Origin: Pseudomonadota bacterium
Lineage (GTDB): Bacteria > Pseudomonadota > Gammaproteobacteria > Steroidobacterales > Steroidobacteraceae
Assembly (NCBI GenBank): GCA_018241525.1
Contig: JAFEDR010000009.1
Span: 1,210,943-1,274,942, forward strand
Direction of reading: 5' to 3'
DNA length: 64,000 nt
Shown: positions 7,797 to 17,800 of the stretch, piece by piece
How positions within the stretch are numbered: the first letter of the stretch is position 1
How the letters are laid out: every line of letters starts with the position of its first letter
Position numbers and translations under genes: made by a program
The notes under the pieces: model-generated
Databases searched by the model: none
What the model saw: the letters and a program-made list of their open reading frames with translations, nothing else
Told to the model about the DNA's origin: nothing

Positions 7797-10160
7797 TCAG
7801 TACCGGAACGTCAGGTCGATACCGACCGTGAGCGGCTGCGCGACGACCACCCGGTTGAAGGTCGGGATATTGAGGTTCAGCTGGAAGGCGTTGCCGAGCA
7901 TCGCGCGCTGGTTGAAGAGGTTGCGCACGTAGAGCGCCGAGGTCCAGTGGTCGCCCTCCACGCCGGCGCGCAGGTTCGCGAGCTCGTAGGACGGCACGTG
8001 GTTGAGCGCATAGGTCACGTCGGTGCGCGCCGCCACGTACGTGTAGTCGCCGCGCACGAGGTAGTTGAGGCTGCCGGCCAGCGGGTGGCGGTACGAAAGC
8101 GCGAGCGAGGCGGTATGGTCCGGCACGTCCTGCACGCGCGTGCCGGGCGCGATCGAGGCCTCGAGGCTGCCGACCGCGAAGGTCGCGTGCGTGTAGGTGC
8201 CTGCCACCGAGAGCAGCAGTCCCGGCATCAGCAGTGCGTTCAGCTCGAGCTCCGCGCCGTAGACGTGCGCGACACCGGCGTTCGCCGTGTACGGGTAACC
8301 GCAGGGCAGCGGCACGTTCTGCTGCGTCGCGCCCCAGCGCTCGAAGTACGCGGCGCTGTTCACCGTGACCTTCTTGTCGAGGAGCTGGGCCTTCTCGCCG
8401 AGCTCGTAGTTCCAGACCGAGTCCGGCTCGAAGGTCAGCGGCGAGGGCACGAACGCGGTGGTGCCGTGGTTCGCCTGCAGGTTCGCCTCGCAGACGGCGC
8501 CGAGCGGACCCGAGGTCGGCACCGGCTGGTTGCCGCCGCCCGGCCGGAAGCCCTTCGAGGCGGTCGCGTAGACGAGCAGGTTGGGCTTCAGCTGGTACGA
8601 GAGGTCGATCTTCGGGTCGACGCCCTGGTTGCTCTCGGGCGAGCGCGCGTAGACGAAGGCGTCGCTGCCCGAGATGCTCACGAAGCCCGAGGTCGCCGCG
8701 TCGACCTCGTTGCGGTACGAGTAGCGCCGCAGGCCCGCGGTCGCCTTCAGCGCCGGCGTCAGCTGGTAGGAGAGCTCGCCGAAGAACGAGTTCTGGGTGA
8801 TGTGCGTCGTCTGGTACTGCGTGAACGCGTTGGCGCTGCCGAAGGCCGGGATCGCGCCCGGGAACAGCACCGTCGAGCAGTAGCAGGACTCGAACTTGCT
8901 GTAGAAGTAGCCGGCCACCCACTTGAGCGCGCCGTTGCCGGTCGAGGTGAGCCGCAGCTCCTCGCTCGTCTGGCTCGAGTTGTCGAGCTCGACCGGCGTG
9001 GGCGTCGCGGGCCCGAAGCCGCCCTGCGAGACGTAGTACGGCATGATCGCCGAGGGCACCGAGAACGCCCACTGGAACTCCTCGGCGCCGTCCTGGTGGA
9101 GCTCGGCATCGCGGATCCAGCGCGAGGTGCTGGACGTCAGGTCGAAGGCCGGGAACGCGTACGTGACCTTGACGGTACCGAGCGTGAAGCGGTCCGCGTA
9201 CGACTCCTTCGCGTCGAAGGGCTGGTAGTGCGCGTACGTACCCGGGTCGCTGTCGATCTGCGAGAGGCCGTCCTGGTAGAGGCGCTGGTACATGAACAGC
9301 GGCTCGATGGAGAGCTCCGCCGTCGGCTTCCAGAGGAGCGCTACGCGCGCGGCATAGAGGTTCGAGTCGTTGCTGTTGCGGTAGACGTTTGCGACCGGGG
9401 CCGCGAGCACGTTGCCGCGCGTCTGCAGGTTGTCGGTCTCGAGCGGGAATGCGCCGTCGGCGATCACGACGCGGTCGATCCAGCCTGACTGGTGGGCCGC
9501 GGTGCCGACGAGCCGCAGTGCCGCGCTCGAGCCGAGCGGCAGGTTCATCATGCCGTTCTCGGTGTGGTTGAAGCCGCCAGCGCTCGTCTGCGAGGGATCG
9601 AGCTCGGCGCTCGTCTCGAAGCCGGCCGGGTTGGGGGCGTTCGGCACGAGCTTGATCGTGCCACCCATCGAGCCCGAGCCGTAGAGCGTGCCCTGCGGCC
9701 CGCGCAGCACCTCGACGCGCGCGATGTCATAGAGGTTCGGGTCGATCACGACCTTGCCGTTCTGGGCATTGGCCGGTGCCGTCAGCGGGGTCTCGTCGAG
9801 GTAGAAGCCGACGGTCGGCGAGTTACCACCGGCCGAGGACATGCCGCGCATCTCGAGCTCGGTCTGGCCCTGCCCGCTCGAGCGCATCGAGACGCCGGGG
9901 ACCGACTGCACGAGGTCGGTGAGGTTCGGCACGCCGCGCTCGCGGATGTCGTCGCCCGAGATCGCCGTGATGCTCATCGGCGTCGCCTGCACGGTCGAGG
10001 CGCGCTTGGTCGCGGTGACGACGATCTCCTCGAGCTGGTTCGGGGCCTCGCCTCGGGCCTGCTCCGCCCGGGCCGCCGGACCGGGTGCCAGCAGCAGGGC
10101 CGCGACCAACGCCGTCGACACCCCCGGCGCGATGGCGCCGGGATTCAGGTAAATCCGCAT
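7797..10160 (-). CDS. TonB-dependent outer-membrane receptor
   Basis: This 787-residue receptor has a signal peptide (hydrophobic run ending PAARAEQ), a TonB box-like EEIVVTATKRAS, a plug domain with VQSVPGVSMRSSGQGQTELE and GFYLDETPLTAP, and a 22-strand barrel ending in TVGIDLTFRY with the usual terminal aromatic residue. There is no STN domain, so it should not signal to an anti-sigma factor. It is the first gene of the operon with the PQQ alcohol dehydrogenase and an NTF2-like lipoprotein. It probably brings in the substrate, or a precursor, of that dehydrogenase. The divergent AraC-type gene is the likely regulator. The ligand cannot be named from sequence. Confidence 0.9.
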   Translation of the reverse strand: MRIYLNPGAIAPGVSTALVAALLLAPGPAARAEQARGEAPNQLEEIVVTATKRASTVQATPMSITAISGDDIRERGVPNLTDLVQSVPGVSMRSSGQGQTELEMRGMSSAGGNSPTVGFYLDETPLTAPANAQNGKVVIDPNLYDIARVEVLRGPQGTLYGSGSMGGTIKLVPNAPNPAGFETSAELDPSQTSAGGFNHTENGMMNLPLGSSAALRLVGTAAHQSGWIDRVVIADGAFPLETDNLQTRGNVLAAPVANVYRNSNDSNLYAARVALLWKPTAELSIEPLFMYQRLYQDGLSQIDSDPGTYAHYQPFDAKESYADRFTLGTVKVTYAFPAFDLTSSTSRWIRDAELHQDGAEEFQWAFSVPSAIMPYYVSQGGFGPATPTPVELDNSSQTSEELRLTSTGNGALKWVAGYFYSKFESCYCSTVLFPGAIPAFGSANAFTQYQTTHITQNSFFGELSYQLTPALKATAGLRRYSYRNEVDAATSGFVSISGSDAFVYARSPESNQGVDPKIDLSYQLKPNLLVYATASKGFRPGGGNQPVPTSGPLGAVCEANLQANHGTTAFVPSPLTFEPDSVWNYELGEKAQLLDKKVTVNSAAYFERWGATQQNVPLPCGYPYTANAGVAHVYGAELELNALLMPGLLLSVAGTYTHATFAVGSLEASIAPGTRVQDVPDHTASLALSYRHPLAGSLNYLVRGDYTYVAARTDVTYALNHVPSYELANLRAGVEGDHWTSALYVRNLFNQRAMLGNAFQLNLNIPTFNRVVVAQPLTVGIDLTFRY

Positions 10161-10260
10161 GCCTTCCCCCTTGGTGGCGCGCGTACCCCGGGCGCCAGCC
10201 TGTCCGCTAAGATATCGACGGGCCGCGCGAGGGCGTTATCCACCTTGCGCAAAATTGACC

Positions 10261-11256
10261 ATGCCGCATGACCTCAACGTCCCGGATGCCGCCACCGCGA
10301 GGCCGGCCGTCGACCCGTGGGCCTGCACCACGCGCTTCGACGACATCGATGCCCAGGCGGCGCACTTCCGGGGCTTCGGCCAGCACTACGAGCAGCTGGG
10401 CGCCGGGCCGTTCCGCGGCACGGTCGAGTCCTACCAGTTCGGCGGCGAGCTCACGGTCAACTTCGAGAGCACGAATCGCGAGCTGATGCAGGCGGCCTCG
10501 ACGCCGCACGAGCGCCTCGGCTTCAGCGTGCTCGCGCCGGGCTCGGCCCCGTGCGTGCTGAACGCCCAGCTCGTGACCGACCGCGACGTGATCCTCTATC
10601 CGGCCGGGACGACCGTCGAGGGCAAGACGCCGGCGGGCATGCAGATCTACTGCGTCGACATCGCCGCCGGATCGCTCGCCGGGCACGGCGTCGAGACGCG
10701 CGACATCCGGGTGGTGCGCGACCCCGAGCGCTCGGAGGCGCTGCGCGACCTCTTGGTCGCGGGCATCGATGCGTTCCGGCGGCTCGGTGGACCGACCGCA
10801 CACCAGGCGGCGACCAGCCACTTCCACGCCTCGCTCTCGGAGCACGTCTGGCAGGTCGCGAGCGCCGAGAACCCCGAGCCGACCGGCGTGCGCCGGCGCG
10901 GGCGCAAGGCGGCGTTCCGGATCTTCCACCGGGCGCGCGAGCGCTTCATCGCCGAGCTGCCGGTCGGCCCCTCGATCGGCGCGGTCTGCCGCGAGATCGG
11001 CGTCAGCCGTCGCTCGCTCGAGGGCGCGTTCGATTACGTCGTGGGCGTGAGCCCCGCGCACTTCATCCGCACGCTGCAGCTCAACCGCGTGCGACGCGAC
11101 CTGCTCGCGCCCGAGCTCGCCGGCACCGCGATCGGCAGCCTCGCCGCGCGCCATGGCGTGTGGCACTGGAGCCGGTTCTCGCAGAACTACCGGCTGATGT
11201 TCGGGGAGCTGCCGTCCGAGACGCGACGGCGCGTGGTCGTCGAGCGCGGCCGTTGA
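10261..11256 (+). CDS. AraC-family transcriptional regulator
   Basis: This 331-residue regulator has an N-terminal sensing region and a C-terminal AraC double helix-turn-helix (about residues 240-325), with AVCREIGVSRRSLEGAFDY and VSPAHFIRTLQLNRVRRDLL as the two recognition units. The ATG is chosen because the longer in-frame version would overlap the start of the divergent receptor gene. The gene is transcribed away from the receptor/PQQ-dehydrogenase operon across a 100-base gap, which makes that operon its likely target. Whether it activates or represses cannot be read. A weak hairpin (11287-11300) follows the stop. Confidence 0.85.
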   Translation: MPHDLNVPDAATARPAVDPWACTTRFDDIDAQAAHFRGFGQHYEQLGAGPFRGTVESYQFGGELTVNFESTNRELMQAASTPHERLGFSVLAPGSAPCVLNAQLVTDRDVILYPAGTTVEGKTPAGMQIYCVDIAAGSLAGHGVETRDIRVVRDPERSEALRDLLVAGIDAFRRLGGPTAHQAATSHFHASLSEHVWQVASAENPEPTGVRRRGRKAAFRIFHRARERFIAELPVGPSIGAVCREIGVSRRSLEGAFDYVVGVSPAHFIRTLQLNRVRRDLLAPELAGTAIGSLAARHGVWHWSRFSQNYRLMFGELPSETRRRVVVERGR

Positions 11257-11286
11257 GCCTTCGCGCCCCGGGGCACCGAGGTCGGT

Positions 11287-11300
11287 GAGGACGGGTCCTC
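11287..11300. terminator. weak hairpin between convergent genes
   Basis: GAGGA and TCCTC form a 5-bp stem with a CGGG loop between the AraC gene and the convergent Nramp-like gene. There is no T-run. Position supports a terminator more than stability does. Confidence 0.3.
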
Positions 11301-11337
11301 CCGGGCCAGGCCGGCGTCGACCGCAGCATCCCGCGGG

Positions 11338-12612
11338 TCAGTCCGGGACCAGCATCCGCACCGAGGCGAGGCCCATCAGCGCCGTCGCCATCCAGCCGAG
11401 GGCCCGGATCGGGCGGGACGCCACGTACGGACCCATGACGGCCTTTCGCGAGGCGAGCAGGATCACGACTGCCATCAGCGGCACGGCGACGACGCCGTTG
11501 ATCACGGCGCTGTAGAAGAGCGCCTTCATCGGGCTGATCGGGGATTGTTGCAGCGCGAGCGCCCCGAGGACGCTGACCGCGATCACCGCGTAGAAGCCGC
11601 GTGCCTCATGCACGCGCCGCTCGAGGCCGAAGCTCCAGTCCATGCCCTCGGCGACCGCGTAGGCCGCAGAGCCCGCGAGCACCGGCACGCCGATGAGGCC
11701 GACGCCGAGGATGCCGAGTGCGAAGAGCTGGAACGTGAAGGGGCCCGCGAGCGGCCGCAGCGCGCTCGCCGCCTCCGCCGCCGTCTGGATGTCGGTGACG
11801 CCGGCGGCGTGCAGCGTGACCGCGGCGGCGAGCATGATGAAGTAGGAGGCGAGGTCCGAGTAGAGCATCCCGCTCCAGGTGTCCCAGCGGATCCGGCGCA
11901 ACTCCGCCGCCGCGCCGGCGGGATCCGCCAGCAGCGGCTGCCGCGGCGGGTCGCGGTTCATGTCCTCGACCTCCTCGGAGGCCTGCCAGAAGAAGAGGTA
12001 CGGGCTGATCGTCGTGCCGAAGACGCCGACCACCATCATCGCGGTCGTGGAGTCGAATTGCAGCGAGGGCAGCGCGGTACGCAGCGCCACCTCGCGCCAC
12101 GGGACCTGCACCGTGAAGAGCACCGCCGCGTAGGCGAGCAGCGACAGCGTCAGCCACTTGAGGTAGACGACGTAGCGGTGGTACGGCACGAGCACCTGCA
12201 GCAGCAGCGTCAGGATCGTGAACACGATCGTCATCTCGTGCCGGGGGAGGCCCGTCACGAGCTCCGCGACCTCGCCCATCGCCGCGATGTCGGCGGCGAT
12301 GTTCAGCATGTTGGCGAGAAGCAGCAGCAGCACCACGAGGCGCAGCACGCCCGGGGGGAACACCGCCTTGATGTTCGCGGCGAGGCCGCGGCCGGTGACC
12401 CGACCGAGCCGCGCGCACATCGACTGGATCGCGGCCATCAGCGGATACGCGATGGGCATCGTCCAGAGCATGTTGAAGCCGAACTGGGAACCGGCCTGGG
12501 AGTAGGTCGCGATGCCACTCGGGTCGTCGTCGGCGACGCCCGTGATGAGCCCGGGGCCGAGGCGCGCGAGCGGGTGCTCGCGCAGTCGCTGCCAGAGGTC
12601 GCGTGGCGTCAT
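11338..12612 (-). CDS. Nramp-family divalent cation transporter, divergent ion site
   Basis: This 424-residue inner-membrane protein has about eleven hydrophobic segments and the Nramp start LARLGPGLITGVADDDPSG. Canonical Nramp transporters coordinate metal with a DPGN motif in TM1 and an MPH motif in TM6. Here TM1 reads D30-P-S-G33 and TM6 reads TISPYLFFWQ (about 201-210), so the asparagine, methionine and histidine are missing. It therefore belongs to the Nramp-related clade rather than to MntH proper, and its ion is uncertain. It is divergent from a TonB receptor gene, and a palindrome lies between them. N-terminal SD context is poor, but ATG 12612 fits the conserved start of the family. 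Confidence 0.82.
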   Translation of the reverse strand: MTPRDLWQRLREHPLARLGPGLITGVADDDPSGIATYSQAGSQFGFNMLWTMPIAYPLMAAIQSMCARLGRVTGRGLAANIKAVFPPGVLRLVVLLLLLANMLNIAADIAAMGEVAELVTGLPRHEMTIVFTILTLLLQVLVPYHRYVVYLKWLTLSLLAYAAVLFTVQVPWREVALRTALPSLQFDSTTAMMVVGVFGTTISPYLFFWQASEEVEDMNRDPPRQPLLADPAGAAAELRRIRWDTWSGMLYSDLASYFIMLAAAVTLHAAGVTDIQTAAEAASALRPLAGPFTFQLFALGILGVGLIGVPVLAGSAAYAVAEGMDWSFGLERRVHEARGFYAVIAVSVLGALALQQSPISPMKALFYSAVINGVVAVPLMAVVILLASRKAVMGPYVASRPIRALGWMATALMGLASVRMLVPD

Positions 12613-12729
12613 CCGGCGACGAACCTCTCGCAGCGAGTCGGCCGACGACGCCCGTGGCCGCCTCGGGGGCGTGAGGCCCGGCGGGTGATCGGGATGGCAG
12701 GTCCGCCGCTCGTCACGCCTTAAGTATAC

Positions 12730-12776
12730 GGGCGCCTCGTCACCATCGGGTGACGGCCCGGCGGGAGGGGGCGCCC
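12730..12776. promoter_or_regulatory. nested palindrome in the Nramp/TonB-receptor divergent region
   Basis: CGTCACC-ATCG-GGTGACG (12738-12755) is an 18-base perfect dyad. Around it, GGGCGCC (12730-12736) can pair with GGCGCCC (12770-12776). On the minus strand TATACT (12723-12728) is a good -10 for the Nramp-like gene and sits just downstream of the dyad; on the plus strand TATGCT (12783-12788) could serve the receptor gene. A dimeric repressor site controlling both directions is plausible, but no regulator is named. Confidence 0.4.
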
Positions 12777-12829
12777 GTCGACTATGCTAGGCGCCCTCTG
12801 CCGCGCCCGGGCCCCGACTACCGAGCATC

Positions 12830-14782
12830 ATGCTGCGACGCGCGCCTGTGACGATCGTCCCCCGGCTCCTGACCTGCCTGCTGATCCTCGCCGCCGCGCC
12901 CGCGCTCGCGCAGCGGGCGGACGAGAACGCAGTCACCGCGGCGAGCGATGCGTTCGGCACCGTCGTCGGCTCGCAGACGATCGGCCTCTACAGCCCATCG
13001 AACGCGCGCGGCTTCAACCCGACGCAGGCGGAGAACATCCGCATCGAGGGCCTCTACTTCGACCAGCAGACGCAGAGTGCGAACCCGTCGCTGTTCGCCG
13101 GCAGCGACATGCGCGTCGGGATCGCGGCCCAGTCCTACGCGTTCCCCTCGCCGAGCGGCATCGCGGACTACCGGCTGCGAACGCCCGGAGCCGCGGCCGG
13201 CGCGAGCGTGGTGCTGATCCGCGGGCCGCTGCGGATGTTCTCGGCCGAGGTCGATGCGCAGGCGCCGCTCATCGAAGATGTTGCAAGCGTCGGCGTCTAC
13301 GTCACGGATGCCCACGACTTCGACTACCTCTACGCGCTGACGAGCTTCCGGCGCGCGGTCGCGGTGGTCGGCCGCATCCGCCCGACCGAGGGTACCGAGA
13401 TCGTGCCGTTCTTCGGCTACATCCGGAACACCGAGCGCAGCGAGACGCCGTACGTGTTCGCCGACCGCGTCAGCGTGCCCGCGAACTTCCAGGAACAGGA
13501 CCTGCCGACGCAGCCGTGGACGGTGTGGGACTGGGACCAGGTGACGGCCGGCGTGGTCGCGAAGTCCGCGCTCGGCGGCGCCTGGTCGCTGCGGGCCGGG
13601 CTCTTCCACTCGCTCGACGCGACGCGCACCACCTACAACGACATTTTCGACGGCCTGCAGTCGAACGGCACGGCGGCGCACTACCTCGACGTGCCGCCGG
13701 GTCGCCGCGGCTCCTCGTACTCGGGCGATGCGCGGTTGCTGCGCACGACCGGCAGCGGGCCGCACCGGCGCGAGCTCACGCTCGCCGTCCGGGCGCGGCG
13801 GGCGGATCGGGAGTTCGGCGGTGATGCGACGGCGCCGTTTCCCACGGCGTCGATCGACGACGTCACCGTCTTTCCAAAGCCCGCGCTCGCCTACGGGCCG
13901 AAGAGCCGGGACGTCGTCGACCAGTCGGGCGTCGGCTTCAACTGGCGCGAAGCCTGGAGCGGGGTCGGCTCCGTCAACGTCGGCGTGCTGCGCACCCAGT
14001 ACCGGCGGACGATCACGCTCCCGGCGACCGCGCCCTTCAACGAGAGCACGACCGAGGTGCTGCCGACCGCGAGCTTCACGGTCGAGGCGGGCCCGCGGGC
14101 GACCGTTTACGGCAGCTACACGCGCGGCCTCGAGGACTCGGTGCCGGCGCCGGCCTCCGCGGTCAACCGCGGTGAGCCGCCGCCCGCGACGCCCACCTGG
14201 CAGGCGGACGCGGGCCTGCGGCTGACGCTCACGCCGACGGTCCATGTGCTCGTCGGGGCGTTCCAGATCCACAAGCGCTTCTTCGGCCTGGACGCGGCCA
14301 GCACCTACACCTCGCTCGGCCAGATCAGCTCGAGGGGCATCGAGAGCTCGGCGACCGTCTCGGGTGCCGGCGGCCTCACGGTCGTCGCCGGGGCGGTGTG
14401 GCTGAGGCCGACCGTGACGCGCGAGGTCGGCGAACTCGGCGGCACGCTGCCCGCGGGGCCGGTGCCGGTCGGGCCCGTGCCGCGCACGATCAACTTCAAC
14501 GCCGACTACGCCCCCGAGGGCTGGAAGCACTGGGCGGCGTCGCTGCAGTGGACGTCGCTCTCCTCGCGGGTGGTCACGAGCAGCAACGACGCCTCGCTGC
14601 CGCCGCTGCGGACCCTCAACCTCGGCGTTCGCTACGGGTTCCACGTCGCGCACTCGAGCGGTACCGTGCGCTTCGACGCGGGGAACGTCACGAACGCGGT
14701 CGGGCTGAACGTCTCGCCCGTGTACCTGCTGACGCCGCAGCTGCACCGCAACTACACGCTGACGGCGACGCTCGACCTCTAG
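12830..14782 (+). CDS. TonB-dependent outer-membrane receptor
   Basis: This 650-residue receptor starts with a signal peptide (LLTCLLILAAAPALAQ). The plug includes SQTIGLYSPSNARGFNPTQ, IRIEGLYFDQQ and GASVVLIRGPL, where RGP is the usual plug motif. The barrel ends LTPQLHRNYTLTATLDL. It is a little shorter than most siderophore receptors and has no STN domain. It is divergent from an Nramp-like transporter, so uptake of a metal complex is a reasonable guess, but the sequence gives no ligand. It is a single-gene unit: the next gene is convergent, with a hairpin between. Confidence 0.85.
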   Translation: MLRRAPVTIVPRLLTCLLILAAAPALAQRADENAVTAASDAFGTVVGSQTIGLYSPSNARGFNPTQAENIRIEGLYFDQQTQSANPSLFAGSDMRVGIAAQSYAFPSPSGIADYRLRTPGAAAGASVVLIRGPLRMFSAEVDAQAPLIEDVASVGVYVTDAHDFDYLYALTSFRRAVAVVGRIRPTEGTEIVPFFGYIRNTERSETPYVFADRVSVPANFQEQDLPTQPWTVWDWDQVTAGVVAKSALGGAWSLRAGLFHSLDATRTTYNDIFDGLQSNGTAAHYLDVPPGRRGSSYSGDARLLRTTGSGPHRRELTLAVRARRADREFGGDATAPFPTASIDDVTVFPKPALAYGPKSRDVVDQSGVGFNWREAWSGVGSVNVGVLRTQYRRTITLPATAPFNESTTEVLPTASFTVEAGPRATVYGSYTRGLEDSVPAPASAVNRGEPPPATPTWQADAGLRLTLTPTVHVLVGAFQIHKRFFGLDAASTYTSLGQISSRGIESSATVSGAGGLTVVAGAVWLRPTVTREVGELGGTLPAGPVPVGPVPRTINFNADYAPEGWKHWAASLQWTSLSSRVVTSSNDASLPPLRTLNLGVRYGFHVAHSSGTVRFDAGNVTNAVGLNVSPVYLLTPQLHRNYTLTATLDL

Positions 14783-14809
14783 CGGGCGACGCCGGCGCAC
14801 CGCGACGAG

Positions 14810-14826
14810 CGCGGCCGTCAGCCGCG
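14810..14826. terminator. hairpin between receptor and amidohydrolase genes
   Basis: CGCGGC and GCCGCG form a 6-bp all-GC stem around CGTCA in the 48-base gap between convergent genes. There is no T-run. Confidence 0.35.
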
Positions 14827-14830
14827 GCCT

Positions 14831-17800
14831 TCAGTGCTTCCAGAAGAACCGCGGTGGCGGCTCCTCCCGCGGCCAGAGCTTGCGCATCGTCGCCGCGTCC
14901 CACAGCTCGCCGTTCTTCACGACCCAGCGTGTCTCGGCGGAATGGTGGATGTCCTCGAGGGGATTGGCGTCGAGCACCACCAGGTCCGCGAGCTTGCCTG
15001 CCTCGATGGAGCCGAGGTCCGGCTCGAACCCGAGCTTGTTCGCGGCGAGCAGCGTCGAGGCGCGCAGCGCCTCGTGCGGCGTCATCGCACGGTGCGGCTG
15101 CCGGTCGCCCTCGCCTGCCATGGCCCAGATCTCCCAGTGCGGGCCGAGTCCCTGCAGCTGGCCATGCGCCCCGAGGGACACGTTGCCGCCCTGCCGCAGC
15201 ACCTCCGCGGCGCCGTGCGCGACGGTCGGGAAGTGGTACTCGGCCGGCCAGATCCACGGGTGGCGGCGCGCCATGCGGTCGATGTACTCGTGCGGCACGA
15301 AGCGGTTGAGCTTCTCGTCATCGTGCGGGTTCGCGTTCTGCCAGAAGTAGAGCTCGCCCCACGGCCCGCCATAGGAGACCAGCAGCGTCGGCGTATAGAA
15401 GCTCTGCGAGCGCGCGATGTACTCGACCGCATCGTGACGGAGCGCCACCGGCAGCGCGTGCTCCCACGCGGTGAACCCGTCCGCCATCATCGTGAGGTCG
15501 GTATCGAGTTCGCCCGCGCCCTCCGAGGTCAGCAGCATGTGCAGCTCGCGGCAGGCCTCCGCGAACCAGATGCGCTGCGAGCGCCGCGGCTGCTGGTAGA
15601 CCTTGATGAGCCGCGCGCCGTAGGCCTGCATGCGCCGGACCTGGCGCTTGGCGTCGTCGAGGTTGTTGACCTCGGCGTAGATGTCCTCCTGCTGGCCGCC
15701 GTAGAGGACGTCCCCCGACGAGTAGACGCGCGGCCCGACCATGACGCCGGCCTCGACCTGCTCGGCCTGCGCGAACACGTCGAGCGAGGGCGCCGACGGG
15801 TCGTACACCGTCGTGACGCCGTAGGCGAGGTTCGCGAAGTACTCCCACTTCGCCTCCGGGAAGATCTCGAAGCCCGAGTAGTGCAGGTGCGCGTGCGTGT
15901 CGATGAGGCCCGGGATGATGGTCTTGCCGTGGCCGTCGTAGACCTTGGCGCCGGCGGGCACCGCGACGCTGCCCGAGGCGCCGACCGCCGCGATGCGCGA
16001 GCCTGTGACGACGACGTCGCCGTTCTCGATCACCTCGTCGCCGTGCATCGTGACGATGCGGGCGCCCCGGATCACGAAGGAGCCCTCCGGCGTCCGGCGC
16101 GGCAGCTCGAGCCGGATCGCGAGCGCCTGCGACGCCGGGACGCTGGGCTCGTCGGCGGGTGCCTGGGCCTCGTCCTTGGCGGGCTTGCCATCACCGGCGG
16201 CCTCCGCCTTCGCCTTCTCCTCCGCCTTGCGCTTCTGCTCGCGCGCGAAGCTGATCGCGCTCTCGAGCGGCAGCCGGTGAAAGACGTTCGCGAGGCCCCA
16301 GGTCAGCGTCCTGCCGCCGTCCGCCCAGCGGACGTAGCTGCCCGCGTCGTTCGAAAGCCGGTAGACCGGCACCGCGCTCTCCTTGAGGCTCACCTCGGCC
16401 GGCTCCTTCGTGAGGGTGCCGGGCAGCGGCGTCACGTAGACGTTGTCCCGCGACAGGAACGCGACCCAGCGGTCGTCCGGCGAGGGGACCACGTCGTCGA
16501 CCGCCGGGAACCTGAGCAGGCGCTTGCGATCGGTGCCGTCGAGGCGCACCGAGGTGAGGTCGTTCTTGGGATCGTCGGTGGGTTTCTTGCGCTCGACGGG
16601 GTCGCGGTAGTAGATCCGCGTGCCGTCGGCGTTCCAGGCGACCACCGGGTGGAAGTGCATGGCGTTGGCGAGCTTCACCGTGACGACGGGCTCGACCTCG
16701 CCACCGGCGGCTGCGAGCGTCACGAGGTCCAGCACGTCCTCCTCTTCGGGCTGGCGGCCGCGGAATTCGAGGCCGGTGCCGCGCACGAGCGCGAGGCGGT
16801 CGCCCTTCGGCGACCAGGCCGGGTTCGCGTAGTGGCCCGGCTGGTGCGTGAGCCGCACCGGCGTGCTGCCAGCGGTCGCGCGCGTCTTCCAGACGTGACC
16901 GCCGTCGGCGTCGCTCCACGAGACGTACGCGACCCACTGGCCGTCGGGCGAGATCGTCGGTGCGTACTCGCGCGCGGGTCGTGCGGCGTCGTCCCGCGTC
17001 AGTCGGCGCGGCGCGCCCTTCGGGCTGCCGCCCTCGAGCTCCTGCAGCCAGATGCGACCGAAGGCCTCGAACGCGAGCCAGCGGCCGTCCGGCGACTGGT
17101 TCGGCCAACGCAGAATGCGCGCGCGCACGGGACCCGACTCGACCTTCTCCTGCCAGGCCACCCGCGGGGCGAGGTACTGCGTGACGTGGGCGGTGAACGG
17201 GATGGGCTCGAGCTTGCCGGTCGCGATCTCAAGCCGCTGCAGCTTCCCCTGCGAGCCGTAGACGAGCGACTTGCTGTCCGGCGTGAACGCGTAGTTCGGC
17301 CACAGGTCCATGGCGCCGAAGCCTTCGCCCTCGTCGCGCTCGACGGGCCGCGCAATGACGCACTCGGCGCCGGAGGCGAGGTCGCGCGCGACGAACACGG
17401 TGTCGTCGTCCCGGCGCGACAGGAACACGAGCGTCTTGCCGTCCGGCGAGATCGCCGGTCGCTCGCCGCCGCCGAAGCCGCCCGTGACCGGGACGGTCTC
17501 GGCGCGCTCGCGATCGTAGCGAACGATCTGCCAGAGCCCGTCCTTGAGGTCCGGGATGTAATTGAACGGCCGCTGGCGCACGGCGAAGTACACCCAGCGC
17601 CCGTCGCGGGAGACGACCGGACCCGAGGCGTTGTTGGTGTCGTCGGACGAGGTCAGCTTGATGCCATTGCCACCCTCGCGGTGGTAGATCCAGAGCTCGA
17701 CCGGCGGGATGCTGGCGCGCTTCGTGTCCTCCTTGCGCGCGACCAGGAAGTTGCCGTCGGGCGTCCACGCGGCGCTGCGCACGAACGCGTCCCTCTCGGC

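Noticed and set aside
12730..12776. Riboswitch (cobalamin-like) upstream of the TonB receptor
   Set aside because: The structure is a simple nested palindrome, far too short and without the conserved cobalamin-box bases.
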